DNA of 64,000 nt from NCBI RefSeq assembly GCF_025753795.1, contig NZ_JAOWPS010000004.1:558001-622000 (forward strand). Reading direction: 5' to 3'. Below, one piece after another: positions 8,271 through 17,864 of this stretch; within the stretch, counting starts at the first letter, position 1, and every line of letters begins with the position of its first letter. The notes under the pieces were generated by a model. It saw only the letters and a program-made list of their open reading frames with translations, did no database searches and was not told the origin of the DNA. The translations under genes were made by a program, and so were the position numbers. The DNA comes from Mesorhizobium sp. YC-39. Its GTDB lineage: Bacteria; Pseudomonadota; Alphaproteobacteria; Rhizobiales; Rhizobiaceae.

Positions 8271-9299
8271 TTACTGGGCCGGCTTGTAGATCTGGTCGAA
8301 TATACCACCGTCGCCGAAATGGTAAGGCTGTGCTTTCTTCCAGCCGCCGAAAAGCGGATCGTCGATGGTGATCAGCTTGATCTCAGGCAGCTTGGCAAGA
8401 TCCTCCGGAGGCACCAGATCAGGCTTCGACGGGCGATAATGGTTCTTGGCGATCAGCGTCTGGCCTTCCTTGGAATAGAGGTGGCTCAGATAGGCTTCGG
8501 CGACTTTCCTTGTGCCCTTGGCGTCGACATTGGCGTCGACCACTGCCACCGGCGGCTCGGCCAGGATCGAGGTCGGCGGGTAGACGATGTCGAAATTGTC
8601 GGCGCCGAACTCGTCGAGCGCCAGATAGGCCTCGTTTTCCCAGGCCAGCAGCACGTCTCCCAGGCCCTTTTGCGCGAAGGTCACGGTCGAGCCGCGCGCA
8701 CCTGTGTCGAGAACCGGAACGTGAGCATAGAGATTGCCGACGAATTCCTTGGTCTTGGCCTCGTCGCCGCCATCCTTGGCGTTGGCATAGGCCCAGGCCG
8801 CCAGATAGTTCCAGCGCGCGCCGCCCGAGGTTTTCGGATTGGGTGTGATCACCTGGACGCCATCCTTGACCAGATCGCCCCAGTCATGGATGCCCTTCGG
8901 GTTGCCCTTGCGGACAAGGAAGATGATGGTCGAGGTGTAGGGTGCCGAATTGTTCTCGAATTTCGTGCGCCAATCAGGATTGATCTTCTGCGATTTCGAG
9001 ACGATGGCGTTGATGTCGCCCTCAAGCGCCAGCGTGACCACGTCGGCATCGAGGCCGTCGATCACGGCGCGAGCTTGGGCGCCCGATCCGCCATGCGACT
9101 GCTGGATGGTCACGGTCTCGCCGGTCTCGGCCTTCCAGTGGGCGGTGAAGGCCTCGTCGAATTGCTTGTAGAGTTCGCGTGTCGGATCGTAGGACACGTT
9201 GAGAATTGTGGTATCGGCAAACGCGAAACCGAGCGTGCCGAACTGGACAGATGTGGCGACCAGCGCGCCGAGCAGTTTCCTGAAATGAGGTTTGGTCAT
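8271..9299 (-). CDS. sbp: Sulfate ABC transporter substrate-binding protein
   Basis: A 342-residue periplasmic protein that binds sulfate for the CysTWA importer. The signal peptide covers residues 1-28 (cleavage near AFA-DT). The motifs QSHGGSGAQARAVIDG and PKTSGGARWNYLAAW, which surround sulfate in Salmonella Sbp, are intact. The start at 9299 has a GGAGG site six bases upstream; the longer frame above it has no support. It is the first gene of the operon sbp-cysT-cysW-cysA-(second sbp-like gene). Confidence 0.93.
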   Translation of the reverse strand: MTKPHFRKLLGALVATSVQFGTLGFAFADTTILNVSYDPTRELYKQFDEAFTAHWKAETGETVTIQQSHGGSGAQARAVIDGLDADVVTLALEGDINAIVSKSQKINPDWRTKFENNSAPYTSTIIFLVRKGNPKGIHDWGDLVKDGVQVITPNPKTSGGARWNYLAAWAYANAKDGGDEAKTKEFVGNLYAHVPVLDTGARGSTVTFAQKGLGDVLLAWENEAYLALDEFGADNFDIVYPPTSILAEPPVAVVDANVDAKGTRKVAEAYLSHLYSKEGQTLIAKNHYRPSKPDLVPPEDLAKLPEIKLITIDDPLFGGWKKAQPYHFGDGGIFDQIYKPAQ

Positions 9300-9528
9300 T
9301 TCCGCCTCCGTTGACAATGGCCGAACTCTACCGAAACGATAGAAATTAGATGCATTCAACGTTGCCTTTTTTGCCCTCCTGAAGCAATTTTTCGCCGATA
9401 TTGCGCATCGTGAGGAAACATTTTCCTCCAGCGGCGGCGCGCAGGCTCCCATGCCCAGACGATCTATCTAGAAACAGCCAACGCTTCGGCAAGGCACATG
9501 GAGTGCGGGAGGGGTGCGAGTCGGTGGG
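9300..9528 (-). promoter_or_regulatory. Upstream region of the sulfate operon with a candidate operator
   Basis: This gap lies between the dipeptidase stop and the sulfate operon. About 30-45 bp upstream of the sbp start is the imperfect palindrome CTACCG-AAA-CGATAG (9328-9342; one mismatch between arms). AT-rich stretches with GCAATTTTT and TTTTTTGCC lie at 9362-9395. No strong -35/-10 pair stands out. The palindrome is a candidate site for the Rrf2-type regulator or a LysR protein. Confidence 0.4.
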
Positions 9529-10251
9529 CTATTCGGCGACGATTGGAAAATCGAAGCGCTGTTTTGGAAACGGTTCGCTTTCCAGCGTGTAGTGCCACCA
9601 TTCGCGGGCATAGTTCTTGAAGCCGCCGGCACGCATCGCCTCGAGAAGCGTCTTGCGGTTCGCTATCGCTTCCGCAGCGAGCGGGCGGTGGGCCGTTTCG
9701 CTCGTTGGATCGAAGCAATCAAAGCCGGTGCCGAAATCGAGCGTGTCGGCATCCGGTGCGCCACAGGCAGGTTTCGGGGCAGTCTTTTGACCGGCTCGCG
9801 CGATGGCGAGGTCAACGGTCGAGCCACGTGAATGGGTGGACAGTTCGCCGACATAACCCTTGGCGATGAGATCCTTGCGCTTGACCGCCGGATACCATTG
9901 CGGGTCGGCCGGCCCGCCTTCTCTTGTCCATTCGCCCATGTCGGCGACAGCGCGGGCAGGGCGGTAGCAGTCGAAGACGACCAGCGTCAGTCCTTCGGCG
10001 GCAATCGCCTTCTGCACGCCGGAAAGCGCTTCCGCCGCCTGTCTGGTCAGGATGCAGACCGGTGCCTCGTAGCCGCTCACCTTGCGGTGCAGGAAATTTT
10101 CGCGGCCGGCATAGCGGATGTCCTGGCGGATCGTCGGGTCGATGTCCCTGAGGCGGACGAAGCCAGCGGGGAGGTCGGCGGCGGAGGCGGGGACAAGACC
10201 CGCTGCCGAGAGCAAAGCGTAAAACGCAGTGCGCTGAATCGCTTGGCGCAT
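9529..10251 (-). CDS. D-alanyl-D-alanine dipeptidase (VanX/DdpX family, M15D)
   Basis: A 240-residue exported zinc peptidase predicted to split D-Ala-D-Ala in the periplasm. It has a signal peptide (residues 1-25, ending PASAA). Zinc ligands follow the M15D pattern: STHSRGSTVD gives His140 and Asp147, and REWWH gives the catalytic Glu217 and ligand His220. The ATG at 10251 lies one base after the pbpC stop; a TTG at 10260 would overlap it. The tight spacing puts it in the operon with PBP1C and the alpha-2-macroglobulin, which suggests recycling or trimming of peptidoglycan stems rather than vancomycin resistance. Confidence 0.9.
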   Translation of the reverse strand: MRQAIQRTAFYALLSAAGLVPASAADLPAGFVRLRDIDPTIRQDIRYAGRENFLHRKVSGYEAPVCILTRQAAEALSGVQKAIAAEGLTLVVFDCYRPARAVADMGEWTREGGPADPQWYPAVKRKDLIAKGYVGELSTHSRGSTVDLAIARAGQKTAPKPACGAPDADTLDFGTGFDCFDPTSETAHRPLAAEAIANRKTLLEAMRAGGFKNYAREWWHYTLESEPFPKQRFDFPIVAE

Positions 10252-10252
10252 T

Positions 10253-12349
10253 CTATTCAACGAAGACTTTCACGCTCGCGGCGCGGCCGGCCGCATCGAT
10301 CACAGTCAGGGTGGAATAGCCGGCGCCGTCCGGCTGCCAGGTCGCGGTGCGGCGACGGTCGATGCCGACAAGCGGTTTGCCGTTGGCCAGCCAGCGGAAC
10401 GGCGCGCGGCCGCCTTGCAGCTTCAGTACCAGCGGTGAGGCCTCGGCCGAGGCCGTGCCGAGATCGACGCGGGCGCCGTCAGGCGGAAAGATGATCGTCG
10501 GCGCGGGTTCGGTCACTGTGGCCTGCGCCAACCCGTCGGCGCCGGCGCCGAAGCGGGCCAGCGTCACCGGCAAGTCGTCGCGCTTCGGCCTGGTGACGCC
10601 GGCCGGCTGGCTGGGCAACGGGACAATGGCAAGGCCCGAGCGGACGAAGCCCTCGAACAGGATCGGTGCGGCCGAGACATAGCCCGACAGGCCCGGAACC
10701 GCGCCGGCGTCGGGACGGCCGACCCAGACGCCCAGCACATAGCGCCCGTCGAAGCCGACCGACCAGGCGTCCCGGTAGCCATAGGAGGTGCCGGTCTTGT
10801 AGGCGATGCCACGCTGCATGGCCCCTTCGGGCGGCTTGACCCCCGACAAGATGTCGGTGATCTGCCAGTTTGCCTGGTCGTCGAGGATGGTGGTGGTCGA
10901 GCGGTCGGCATTGGCGGGCTCGGTGCCATCATGCAGCGTGTTCGCCTTGCCGCCATTGGCGAGCCCGGTATAGAGCTGGACCAGGTCGCGCAGCGTCACG
11001 CCGACGCCGCCAAGGCCGATGGCCAGGCCCGGCGCCTCGTTGACGGGCAGGACAGGCGTCACGCCGGCCTGGCGAAAGCGCGCCATCAGCCGCGCCGGCC
11101 CAACCGCGTCGAGCACCCGGATCGCCGGCACGTTCAGCGACAATTGCAGTGCCTGCCGGATACTGACGTCTCCCTGGTAGCCCATGTCGAAGTTCTTCGG
11201 CCGGTAGCCGCCGAAATCCGCCGGACTGTCCTCGATCAGGGTTTCCTGCGCCACCAGCCCCTGCTCGAAGGCAAGCCCATAGATGAACGGCTTCAGTGTT
11301 GAGCCGGGCGAGCGGACAGTCCTGGTCATATCGATCCAGCCGGACCGGCTGGCGTCGAAATAATTGGCCGAGCCGACCTCGCCGAGGATGTCGCCGGTGC
11401 GGGAATCGGCCAGCACCATGGCGACGGACAGGCGAGGGCCGAGCCTGGTGGCGGCATCCCTGGCCACCTGCTCCAGTCCTTCCTGGACGCTTTTGCGGAT
11501 CGTCAGGCGCAAAGGTTGCCCGGGAATGGCCTTTGGGAGCATCGCGTAGGCGGCATGGGCGGCGAGCGCTGGCAAGGTGCGCCGCAGCTCTGAAACATCG
11601 TCGAGCGCGGCGCGCGCGGCCTCGCGTTCGCCGAGCAGGCCCGATGAAACCATGCGGGTCAGCACCCGATCGCGGGCGGCGTGAGCGATTTTGAGGTTAC
11701 GGTCGGGCCGCCGTTTTTCCGGCAGTTGCGGCAGCGCAACGAGGAGTGCCGCCTCCGAAACCGTCAGCCGCTTTGGCTCCTTGCCGAAATAGGCGAGCGA
11801 GGCGGTGCGCACGCCTTCGAGATTGCCGCCATAGGGCGCCAGAGTCAGATAGCGTTCGAGGATATCGCGCTTGGACAGCCGCCGCTCGATCTGGATGGCG
11901 CGCAGCATCTGCTTGAGCTTGGAGCCGAGGCTGCGGCTGTCGCGCGGTTCGATCAGCCGCGCAAGCTGCATCGACAGCGTCGAGCCGCCGGAGACGATGT
12001 GGCCGCTGGTCGCGAACTGGCCGGCAGCCCGGGCCAGCGCCAGCATATCGACGCCGTCATGGTCCCAGAAGCGCTTGTCCTCATAGGTCACCAGCATGTC
12101 GACGAACTGCTTGTCGACCTGGTCGAGCCGGGTTTCGAGCCGCCAGTAGCCGTCGGGCGTGGCGAAGGCCCGCAGAAGCTGGCCGTCACGGTCGAGCACC
12201 TCGGTGGAGACCGCGAGTTTTTCGGGCAGCGGCGGCGGGAAGGCGCGGTCGAGCTGCCAAAGGGCGACAGCGGAGAGGGCCAGGAAACCGGCGACGGATG
12301 CCGCGCCGATCCCCAATCTCCGCAATGCCCTGGCTGATATATCTCTCAT
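10253..12349 (-). CDS. pbpC: Penicillin-binding protein 1C
   Basis: A 698-residue bifunctional peptidoglycan synthase anchored by one N-terminal membrane helix (about residues 10-35). The glycosyltransferase (GT51) domain contains YEDKRFWDHDGVD with the catalytic Glu and the GGSTLSMQLARL motif. The transpeptidase domain has S350-T-L-K353, the SLN motif and KTGTSYGYRDAW. The C-terminal 100 residues match the biPBP_C domain that marks PBP1C. The ATG at 12349 is preceded by GAAGGG; a GTG at 12382 is possible. It lies 37 bp after the alpha-2-macroglobulin gene, the classical bacterial pairing (yfhM-pbpC in E. coli). Confidence 0.94.
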   Translation of the reverse strand: MRDISARALRRLGIGAASVAGFLALSAVALWQLDRAFPPPLPEKLAVSTEVLDRDGQLLRAFATPDGYWRLETRLDQVDKQFVDMLVTYEDKRFWDHDGVDMLALARAAGQFATSGHIVSGGSTLSMQLARLIEPRDSRSLGSKLKQMLRAIQIERRLSKRDILERYLTLAPYGGNLEGVRTASLAYFGKEPKRLTVSEAALLVALPQLPEKRRPDRNLKIAHAARDRVLTRMVSSGLLGEREAARAALDDVSELRRTLPALAAHAAYAMLPKAIPGQPLRLTIRKSVQEGLEQVARDAATRLGPRLSVAMVLADSRTGDILGEVGSANYFDASRSGWIDMTRTVRSPGSTLKPFIYGLAFEQGLVAQETLIEDSPADFGGYRPKNFDMGYQGDVSIRQALQLSLNVPAIRVLDAVGPARLMARFRQAGVTPVLPVNEAPGLAIGLGGVGVTLRDLVQLYTGLANGGKANTLHDGTEPANADRSTTTILDDQANWQITDILSGVKPPEGAMQRGIAYKTGTSYGYRDAWSVGFDGRYVLGVWVGRPDAGAVPGLSGYVSAAPILFEGFVRSGLAIVPLPSQPAGVTRPKRDDLPVTLARFGAGADGLAQATVTEPAPTIIFPPDGARVDLGTASAEASPLVLKLQGGRAPFRWLANGKPLVGIDRRRTATWQPDGAGYSTLTVIDAAGRAASVKVFVE

Positions 12350-12386
12350 GCGCGGCCCTTCGCCATGACGACCGATCCACACATCG

Positions 12387-15300
12387 CTACGGCACCTTGA
12401 CCTCCATCATGCCGGTGGCGGTACGGGCCGAATATTGCGGCCGGTACATGTCTTCCACCGTTGCCGCAGGGTGGGCGTAGGTGCCCGGCGTCACTGCGCG
12501 CACGACATAGGCGAGCGTGATGTTGCGGTCGCCGTCGCCATCGTTCGGGTTGAAGGCCGCGACGAAACGGTCGTCGCGGAATTCGAGATGCGCTGCATCG
12601 GTCTGCGCCAGCCAGGAGAAATTCGTCAGCTGGGCGCTGGAGACCAGGCCCGGATTGTCGATCTCGAAGCCGGCCGGCAACAGGTCGGTGATCAAGAGTC
12701 GCGAGGGCCAGGTGTTCTGCTCGTAGATCTTGAGCACGACGACGTAGCGTTCGTTCTGCTTGACCTCGGTGACATTGGCCTCGGTGCCGTCGAGCTTGTA
12801 GTAGGTGCGCCCGATGGTGAAGCCGTTGCCGCTGGCCGGCAGCGGCTGGATCGGTGAGGCCACGGTGGTGACGACCGCCTGCAGCGGGTTGCTGCCGGTG
12901 TTGGCGACGGTCAGCGGGCTGTCGGCCAAGTCGCTGCCGGCGAACTGATCCGAATAGGCGCCGTTGTGCGGCGCGCCGTTGATGGTCAGCGCGATGGCAT
13001 CATTGCCGGTCTTCAGCGCCCGCGCCGCCAGCAGCATCCAGGATTCGTCCTGTGTGCTCGTCCAGCGGGCTTCGGCGCGCTCCCTGGTCACCAGCTTGAT
13101 CAGCTCCGGCACGATCGCCGGTACCGGTTTCGATTCGGCGGCAAGCGCCAGCATCGCCGCGCCGTCACGCAGCGGCGAGCCGTAGTCCGACCTGTAGTAA
13201 TCGTACTCCGTGGCCGACTTGGCGAGTTGCAGCGCCGTCTGGAATGTCGCCTCCGAACGCTGCGTGTCGCCATAGAGCGCCAGGCTCGCCGCCAACTGGG
13301 CGACGGCCATCGGGCTGGTGAAGGCTTCGAGCTGGGTGTCGGCATAGTAGCGCAGATCGCCGATCGAGGCCTTCTTGTTGCGGGCCAGGACATAGAGCGC
13401 ATAGGCAATCTCGCTGCCGCGGTCCTGGACGTCCTGGTCGTAGCCGACCGAGTTCTGCAGATTGCTCAGCGCCTGGCTCATCGCCAGGGTTGGAACATCG
13501 TATTTCTGCTCGCGCGCCCTGGTCAGGAAGTCGGTGACATAGGCGTCGAGCCACAAATCGCCGGAGCCCGGCCCCCACAGGCCGAAGCTGCCGGCCGAGG
13601 CCTGGTAGCTCAACACCTTGTAGATGGCGTCCTGGATGCGGCCGTGCAGATCCGGGTCGCTGGCCATGCCGATGCCCGACGCCATCTCGTTGACATAGAG
13701 AAGCGGCATGGCGCGGCTGGTCGTCTGCTCGGCGCAGCCATAGGGGTAGCGGTCGAGCGTCATCAGGAGCGACGGCACGTCAAAGGCAGCCGCCTGCGAA
13801 ACGCCGACGCTGACGGAAGCGCCGTCGAGCAGGCTTGCCACCAGGAGCTCCTTGTCGACGCGCAGCGATCCGCCATTGCCCTTGAGGTCGACGACCAGGC
13901 GGGTGGTCACCGGCAATTGCGCCGGGCGCACGGGAACATAGAGCGTCTGCTCGACCTTGGTGCCGTCGGCATGGGCGAGCTTGACCGTGATCGAGGCGTT
14001 GCCCGCCGTCTGGGCGATGAGCGGCACCGTCAGCGTCTGCCGCTTGCCCTTGGCGAGCGTCAGCTTCTCGGGCAGGGGCGCGCTGCCGGTCGACAGATCG
14101 CCTGTTGTGTCGATGGTCAGCGCATAGTCGCCTTCCGGACCGTCCGTGTCGGCGACGTCGAGCCGCATCACGGCCGAATCGCCGGGGGCCAGGAAGCGCG
14201 GCAGGCCGGCGGTGATCACCACGGGATCACGCACGATGACGTCCGACTGGGCGTGGCCGACCCCATCCTTGGTCCAGGCGACGGCCATGACGCGCACGGT
14301 GCCGTTGAACTGCGGGATGTCGAAGTCGATCCTCGCCTTGCCGTCGGCGTCGAGCTCGACCGGGCCGGAGAAGAAGGCGACCAGCTTTTCAGTCGGCGGA
14401 CTGCCTTGCGCCTGCATGTTGGCGCCGTCGCCACCGGTACGCAGCTTGCCGGTGGTACCTAGCGAGCCGTCGATCAGGCGGCCATAGAGGTCGCGCACTT
14501 CAAGCCCCAGCATGCGCTGGCCGAAGAACCAGTTCTCCGGATCCGGCACCTTGTAGTTGGTGAGGTTCAAGATGCCGACATCGACGGCGGCGACCATAAC
14601 ATAGGCGTTGGTGCCCGGCTGGACGCCGGTCACGGAGACCGGGATCGACAGCTGCTGGCGTGGCATGGTCTTGTCCGGCGGCGTCAAAGTGACGGCGAGC
14701 TGCTTCGAGCCCGGATCGACCTTCAGCCATTTGACGCCGATGGCGCGCGCCGGCATGCGCGTCTCCTGCGCATCGCCCGGCCTGAACAGGGTTGCCGTCA
14801 CATATGCGCCGGCGCCCCAGTCGTCGCCGACCGGGATGTCGACGGTACTGCCGCCGGCCGGCACGCTGGCGGTGACGGTCTTCAAAAGCTTGTCGGCGCC
14901 GATGGTGACGAGCAGCTCGCCGGCGAAATGCGGTGAGACCTTGAGCCTGGCAACTTCGCCTGCCGCGTAGTTGTCCTTGTCGAGCGCGATCTCGAGGCCG
15001 TCAGGTGTTTCGGTGGTGGTGGAAGAGACATACCAGCCGGCATCGAATTCGTAGCTGGTCGCCGGGCCTTCCGGATCCGATGTCTCGATCTCCAGACGGT
15101 AGCGGCCCCAGTCGACGGGCATCGAGACGGTGGCCTCGCCGTCGGCGCTCAGGTCGACCTGGCCGTTGGCCACCGACTTGGTGAAGGTGACCGGCTCGTA
15201 GTTCCAGGAATTGTTCGAGCGGTACCACTGATAATTGCGTTCGACCTTGACCAGCGACCATTGCGCGCCCTTCAGCGCCTCGCGCTTGCCGTCGGGATCG

Positions 15301-17864
15301 ACGGCGATCAGGCTGAATTTCGCCGTGCCCCCTTGCGGCACCTCGTCGCCATCGAAATCCGGACGGATGCCAATCATGTGGCCTTGCGGACGGATGCCGA
15401 TATTAAGCGAGCGCTCGATGGCGCGGCCGCCTGTCTCACGCATCCTGACCGTGACCTTGGCGTCGACGAGCTTGGTGGTTGAGGGCAACTGGTCGACGGA
15501 AACCGGGAAGGTCGCCTTGCCGTCCTCGCCGACCACCGGCAGCCCGGTGAACGGGGTGACCGAGGGTTCGGCCGACTGCTCGTCGGCGAGGCCGAAGGAG
15601 TAACCCTTGAAGCGGTCCCAGTCGCGAGCGGTCGACAGCGTCAGCTCGCCTTCGAGCGCCAGCCCCGCGGCCGGCGCCCCATAGAGGAAGCGGCCGTCGA
15701 CGGTGACGTTGGCGGTTTCGCCCTGCGCGATTTCCTGCTTGTCGGAGGTGAGGTCGAATTCGATGCGATCCGGCACGAAGTCCTCGACCAGGAACATCTG
15801 GCTGGCGACCGCCGGCTGCTTGGGGTCGGTGTGGATCGCCACCGTCCAGGTGCCGCGCATGGCGTTGGGTTCGAGCGGCAGGTCGACGGCATGGCCGCCG
15901 GCGGATGCGCCGTCGCTGACGATGCGGCGGTCCTCGACGCCGTCGGGGCGCGAGAAGATGAAGGTCAGCGGCAGGTTCTCGACCGCCTTGGCAGCGCCGT
16001 CGCGGGCAAGGGCTGCAACATGGACGTCCTCGCCGGCGCGGTAGATGCCGCGTTCGGTCCAGGCATAGACGTCGAGCGCGCCAGGTGCCGCGCGCCCGGT
16101 GACACCGCGGTCGGACAGGTCGAAGCCGGCGCGGCCCATGTCGAGGAAGACGAAGTCGTTGTCGCCCTGCTTGGCCATCAGCACGGCCGGCACCATGCCG
16201 CCGTCGCCGCGCGTCAGACCGGGGTTGAAGACGGCACGGCCTTCCGCGTCCGTGGTCGCGGTGCCGAGGATTTCGTTGTTCCGGGCCAGCAGGGTCAGTT
16301 CGGCGCCGGCGATCGGGTTGGCGCTTCCGAGCGAACGGGCAAAGACGTTGAGCCCGTCCTGACCGGTATAGGTCGACAGGCCGATGTCCGAGACCACGAA
16401 CCATTGCGTGGCCCGCGAATCATAGTCGTCGCCTTTGTCGTCCACCGCCTGCGCGGTCAGCACATAGACGCCGGGCTTGCGCTGCGGCAGAGCCTCGTCG
16501 ACCGGGAAGGAGGTGGTGACTTCCATGTTGAGGTCGTTGGCGATTTCCAACTGGCCTTCCCAGACCGGCGAGCCCATCTGGTCGGAAATGTTGGAGATGT
16601 CGTAGCCGTCGAGCTGGCGCAGGAACTGATAGCCGGACAGAAGCTGGGCCAGCGAACGGTCACCGACGCGGTAGAGCTTCATCTTGGCGACGTTCATGTT
16701 GACGGTGACGACCGGAATGCCGCGGCGCGCGCCGGCCGGCAGCACGAAGCTGTCGCCGGTGAAGCGGGCGGACGGGGCGCGGTCCTGGACATAGATCGAC
16801 AGCACCACAGGTGCTGCGATCGTCTCGCCGATGGCGGCCGGCAGGCCGGCGCGGAAGGTCACCTCGTAGTGCTGGCCGTGCTCGAGCCCTTCGACGCAGA
16901 TCTGCTTGTCCTTGGCCTCGACACCCCTGGGGGCGGCGTTGTCAACGGTGACGAACTGCGCATAGTCGACGCCGGTCTTGACCAGATCCTCGGAAAACTG
17001 CGCGCAGATGCGCGGCGCGCTGGTGTCGGCATCGACGGTATGGTCGATGACGCGGAAGCCCTTGCGGGCCTTGAGATCCTGATAGGCGGCCCTGACCCCT
17101 GGCGAGCTGACCAGCGCGAGGCTCGCTTCGTAGGACTGCAGCGCCGGCCGGTAGAGGTCACGACGATCGAGCCCGTCGCCGAGCAATGCCAGCGCATCGG
17201 CGCGTGTCTTCGTGGTGCGCAACAGCTTGTAGGCGTTGAAGCCGGCCGAGGTGGCATTTGCCGGCAAGGTCGACGGCTCCGAGCTGGCGACCGGCTGTAC
17301 GGCAAGCGTTTCGCGTGCCAGCTCCAGCCAGAGACGGCCGTCGTCGGGCAATACCGAAACCGCCGCCTCGTATTTCTGCATGGCCGAGCGATGGTCGCCG
17401 GTAAGCTGCGCCTGTTCGGCCGCCGCCCGCAGCGCCGTCAGCCCTTCGGTCGGCTTGGTGTAGGCCGGGCCGGTGAGCCTGTTGCGGTACTGCTGGGCCT
17501 GGTCGGCCATCCAGGCGGGGAAGAAGGCCAGTTCCGGCGGAGCGCCGATATCGGGGTCGCCATCGACGTTGACGACCTTGCCGGCGACAGCGCCATTGAA
17601 CGGCTTCAGCTGGTTATAGTCGGATTTGAGGAAGCACCATTTGGCCTTGAGATTGTAGGTGAAGGCGCGGCAGGCGGGGTCGCCGAGACATGTGGTCTTG
17701 CACTGGTCGAGGCTGACATTCTGGTCGGACCGGAGGTCGAAACCGAAATAATCGGAATTGTCGGTCGTTGCGATTCGGCGCGCTTCGGCCGCTTGCGCGA
17801 CGCTGCCCCAGGCAAAAAAGAGAAGGACAAGGATAGACAGACCACGAGCCGCGCGCATTGCCAT
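12387..17864 (-). CDS. Bacterial alpha-2-macroglobulin with N-terminal PAN/Apple domain
   Basis: A 1825-residue exported protein. After a signal peptide (residues 1-25) comes a cysteine-rich PAN/Apple-like domain (about 33-95: DQCKTTCLGDPACRAFTY), then a helical segment and a series of macroglobulin domains. The thioester motif GCAEQ places Cys1377 and Gln1380, and a helical thioester domain with repeated ALA-rich helices follows. Known family role: a protease trap in the periplasm, which covalently captures attacking proteases. Co-transcription with PBP1C suggests defence coupled to wall repair. GGAGGG precedes the ATG. No lipobox Cys is seen in the signal peptide, so it is likely soluble or loosely bound rather than a lipoprotein. 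Confidence 0.93.
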   Translation of the reverse strand: MAMRAARGLSILVLLFFAWGSVAQAAEARRIATTDNSDYFGFDLRSDQNVSLDQCKTTCLGDPACRAFTYNLKAKWCFLKSDYNQLKPFNGAVAGKVVNVDGDPDIGAPPELAFFPAWMADQAQQYRNRLTGPAYTKPTEGLTALRAAAEQAQLTGDHRSAMQKYEAAVSVLPDDGRLWLELARETLAVQPVASSEPSTLPANATSAGFNAYKLLRTTKTRADALALLGDGLDRRDLYRPALQSYEASLALVSSPGVRAAYQDLKARKGFRVIDHTVDADTSAPRICAQFSEDLVKTGVDYAQFVTVDNAAPRGVEAKDKQICVEGLEHGQHYEVTFRAGLPAAIGETIAAPVVLSIYVQDRAPSARFTGDSFVLPAGARRGIPVVTVNMNVAKMKLYRVGDRSLAQLLSGYQFLRQLDGYDISNISDQMGSPVWEGQLEIANDLNMEVTTSFPVDEALPQRKPGVYVLTAQAVDDKGDDYDSRATQWFVVSDIGLSTYTGQDGLNVFARSLGSANPIAGAELTLLARNNEILGTATTDAEGRAVFNPGLTRGDGGMVPAVLMAKQGDNDFVFLDMGRAGFDLSDRGVTGRAAPGALDVYAWTERGIYRAGEDVHVAALARDGAAKAVENLPLTFIFSRPDGVEDRRIVSDGASAGGHAVDLPLEPNAMRGTWTVAIHTDPKQPAVASQMFLVEDFVPDRIEFDLTSDKQEIAQGETANVTVDGRFLYGAPAAGLALEGELTLSTARDWDRFKGYSFGLADEQSAEPSVTPFTGLPVVGEDGKATFPVSVDQLPSTTKLVDAKVTVRMRETGGRAIERSLNIGIRPQGHMIGIRPDFDGDEVPQGGTAKFSLIAVDPDGKREALKGAQWSLVKVERNYQWYRSNNSWNYEPVTFTKSVANGQVDLSADGEATVSMPVDWGRYRLEIETSDPEGPATSYEFDAGWYVSSTTTETPDGLEIALDKDNYAAGEVARLKVSPHFAGELLVTIGADKLLKTVTASVPAGGSTVDIPVGDDWGAGAYVTATLFRPGDAQETRMPARAIGVKWLKVDPGSKQLAVTLTPPDKTMPRQQLSIPVSVTGVQPGTNAYVMVAAVDVGILNLTNYKVPDPENWFFGQRMLGLEVRDLYGRLIDGSLGTTGKLRTGGDGANMQAQGSPPTEKLVAFFSGPVELDADGKARIDFDIPQFNGTVRVMAVAWTKDGVGHAQSDVIVRDPVVITAGLPRFLAPGDSAVMRLDVADTDGPEGDYALTIDTTGDLSTGSAPLPEKLTLAKGKRQTLTVPLIAQTAGNASITVKLAHADGTKVEQTLYVPVRPAQLPVTTRLVVDLKGNGGSLRVDKELLVASLLDGASVSVGVSQAAAFDVPSLLMTLDRYPYGCAEQTTSRAMPLLYVNEMASGIGMASDPDLHGRIQDAIYKVLSYQASAGSFGLWGPGSGDLWLDAYVTDFLTRAREQKYDVPTLAMSQALSNLQNSVGYDQDVQDRGSEIAYALYVLARNKKASIGDLRYYADTQLEAFTSPMAVAQLAASLALYGDTQRSEATFQTALQLAKSATEYDYYRSDYGSPLRDGAAMLALAAESKPVPAIVPELIKLVTRERAEARWTSTQDESWMLLAARALKTGNDAIALTINGAPHNGAYSDQFAGSDLADSPLTVANTGSNPLQAVVTTVASPIQPLPASGNGFTIGRTYYKLDGTEANVTEVKQNERYVVVLKIYEQNTWPSRLLITDLLPAGFEIDNPGLVSSAQLTNFSWLAQTDAAHLEFRDDRFVAAFNPNDGDGDRNITLAYVVRAVTPGTYAHPAATVEDMYRPQYSARTATGMMEVKVP

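Noticed and set aside
9529..10251. Vancomycin resistance gene vanX
   Set aside because: The active-site pattern is shared by all M15D dipeptidases; there are no vanH or vanA partners and the operon is with pbpC.
12966..14462. Another long antisense open frame (about 500 codons) in the macroglobulin gene
   Set aside because: Same reasons: no motifs, no ribosome-binding site, and the sense gene explains the codon bias.
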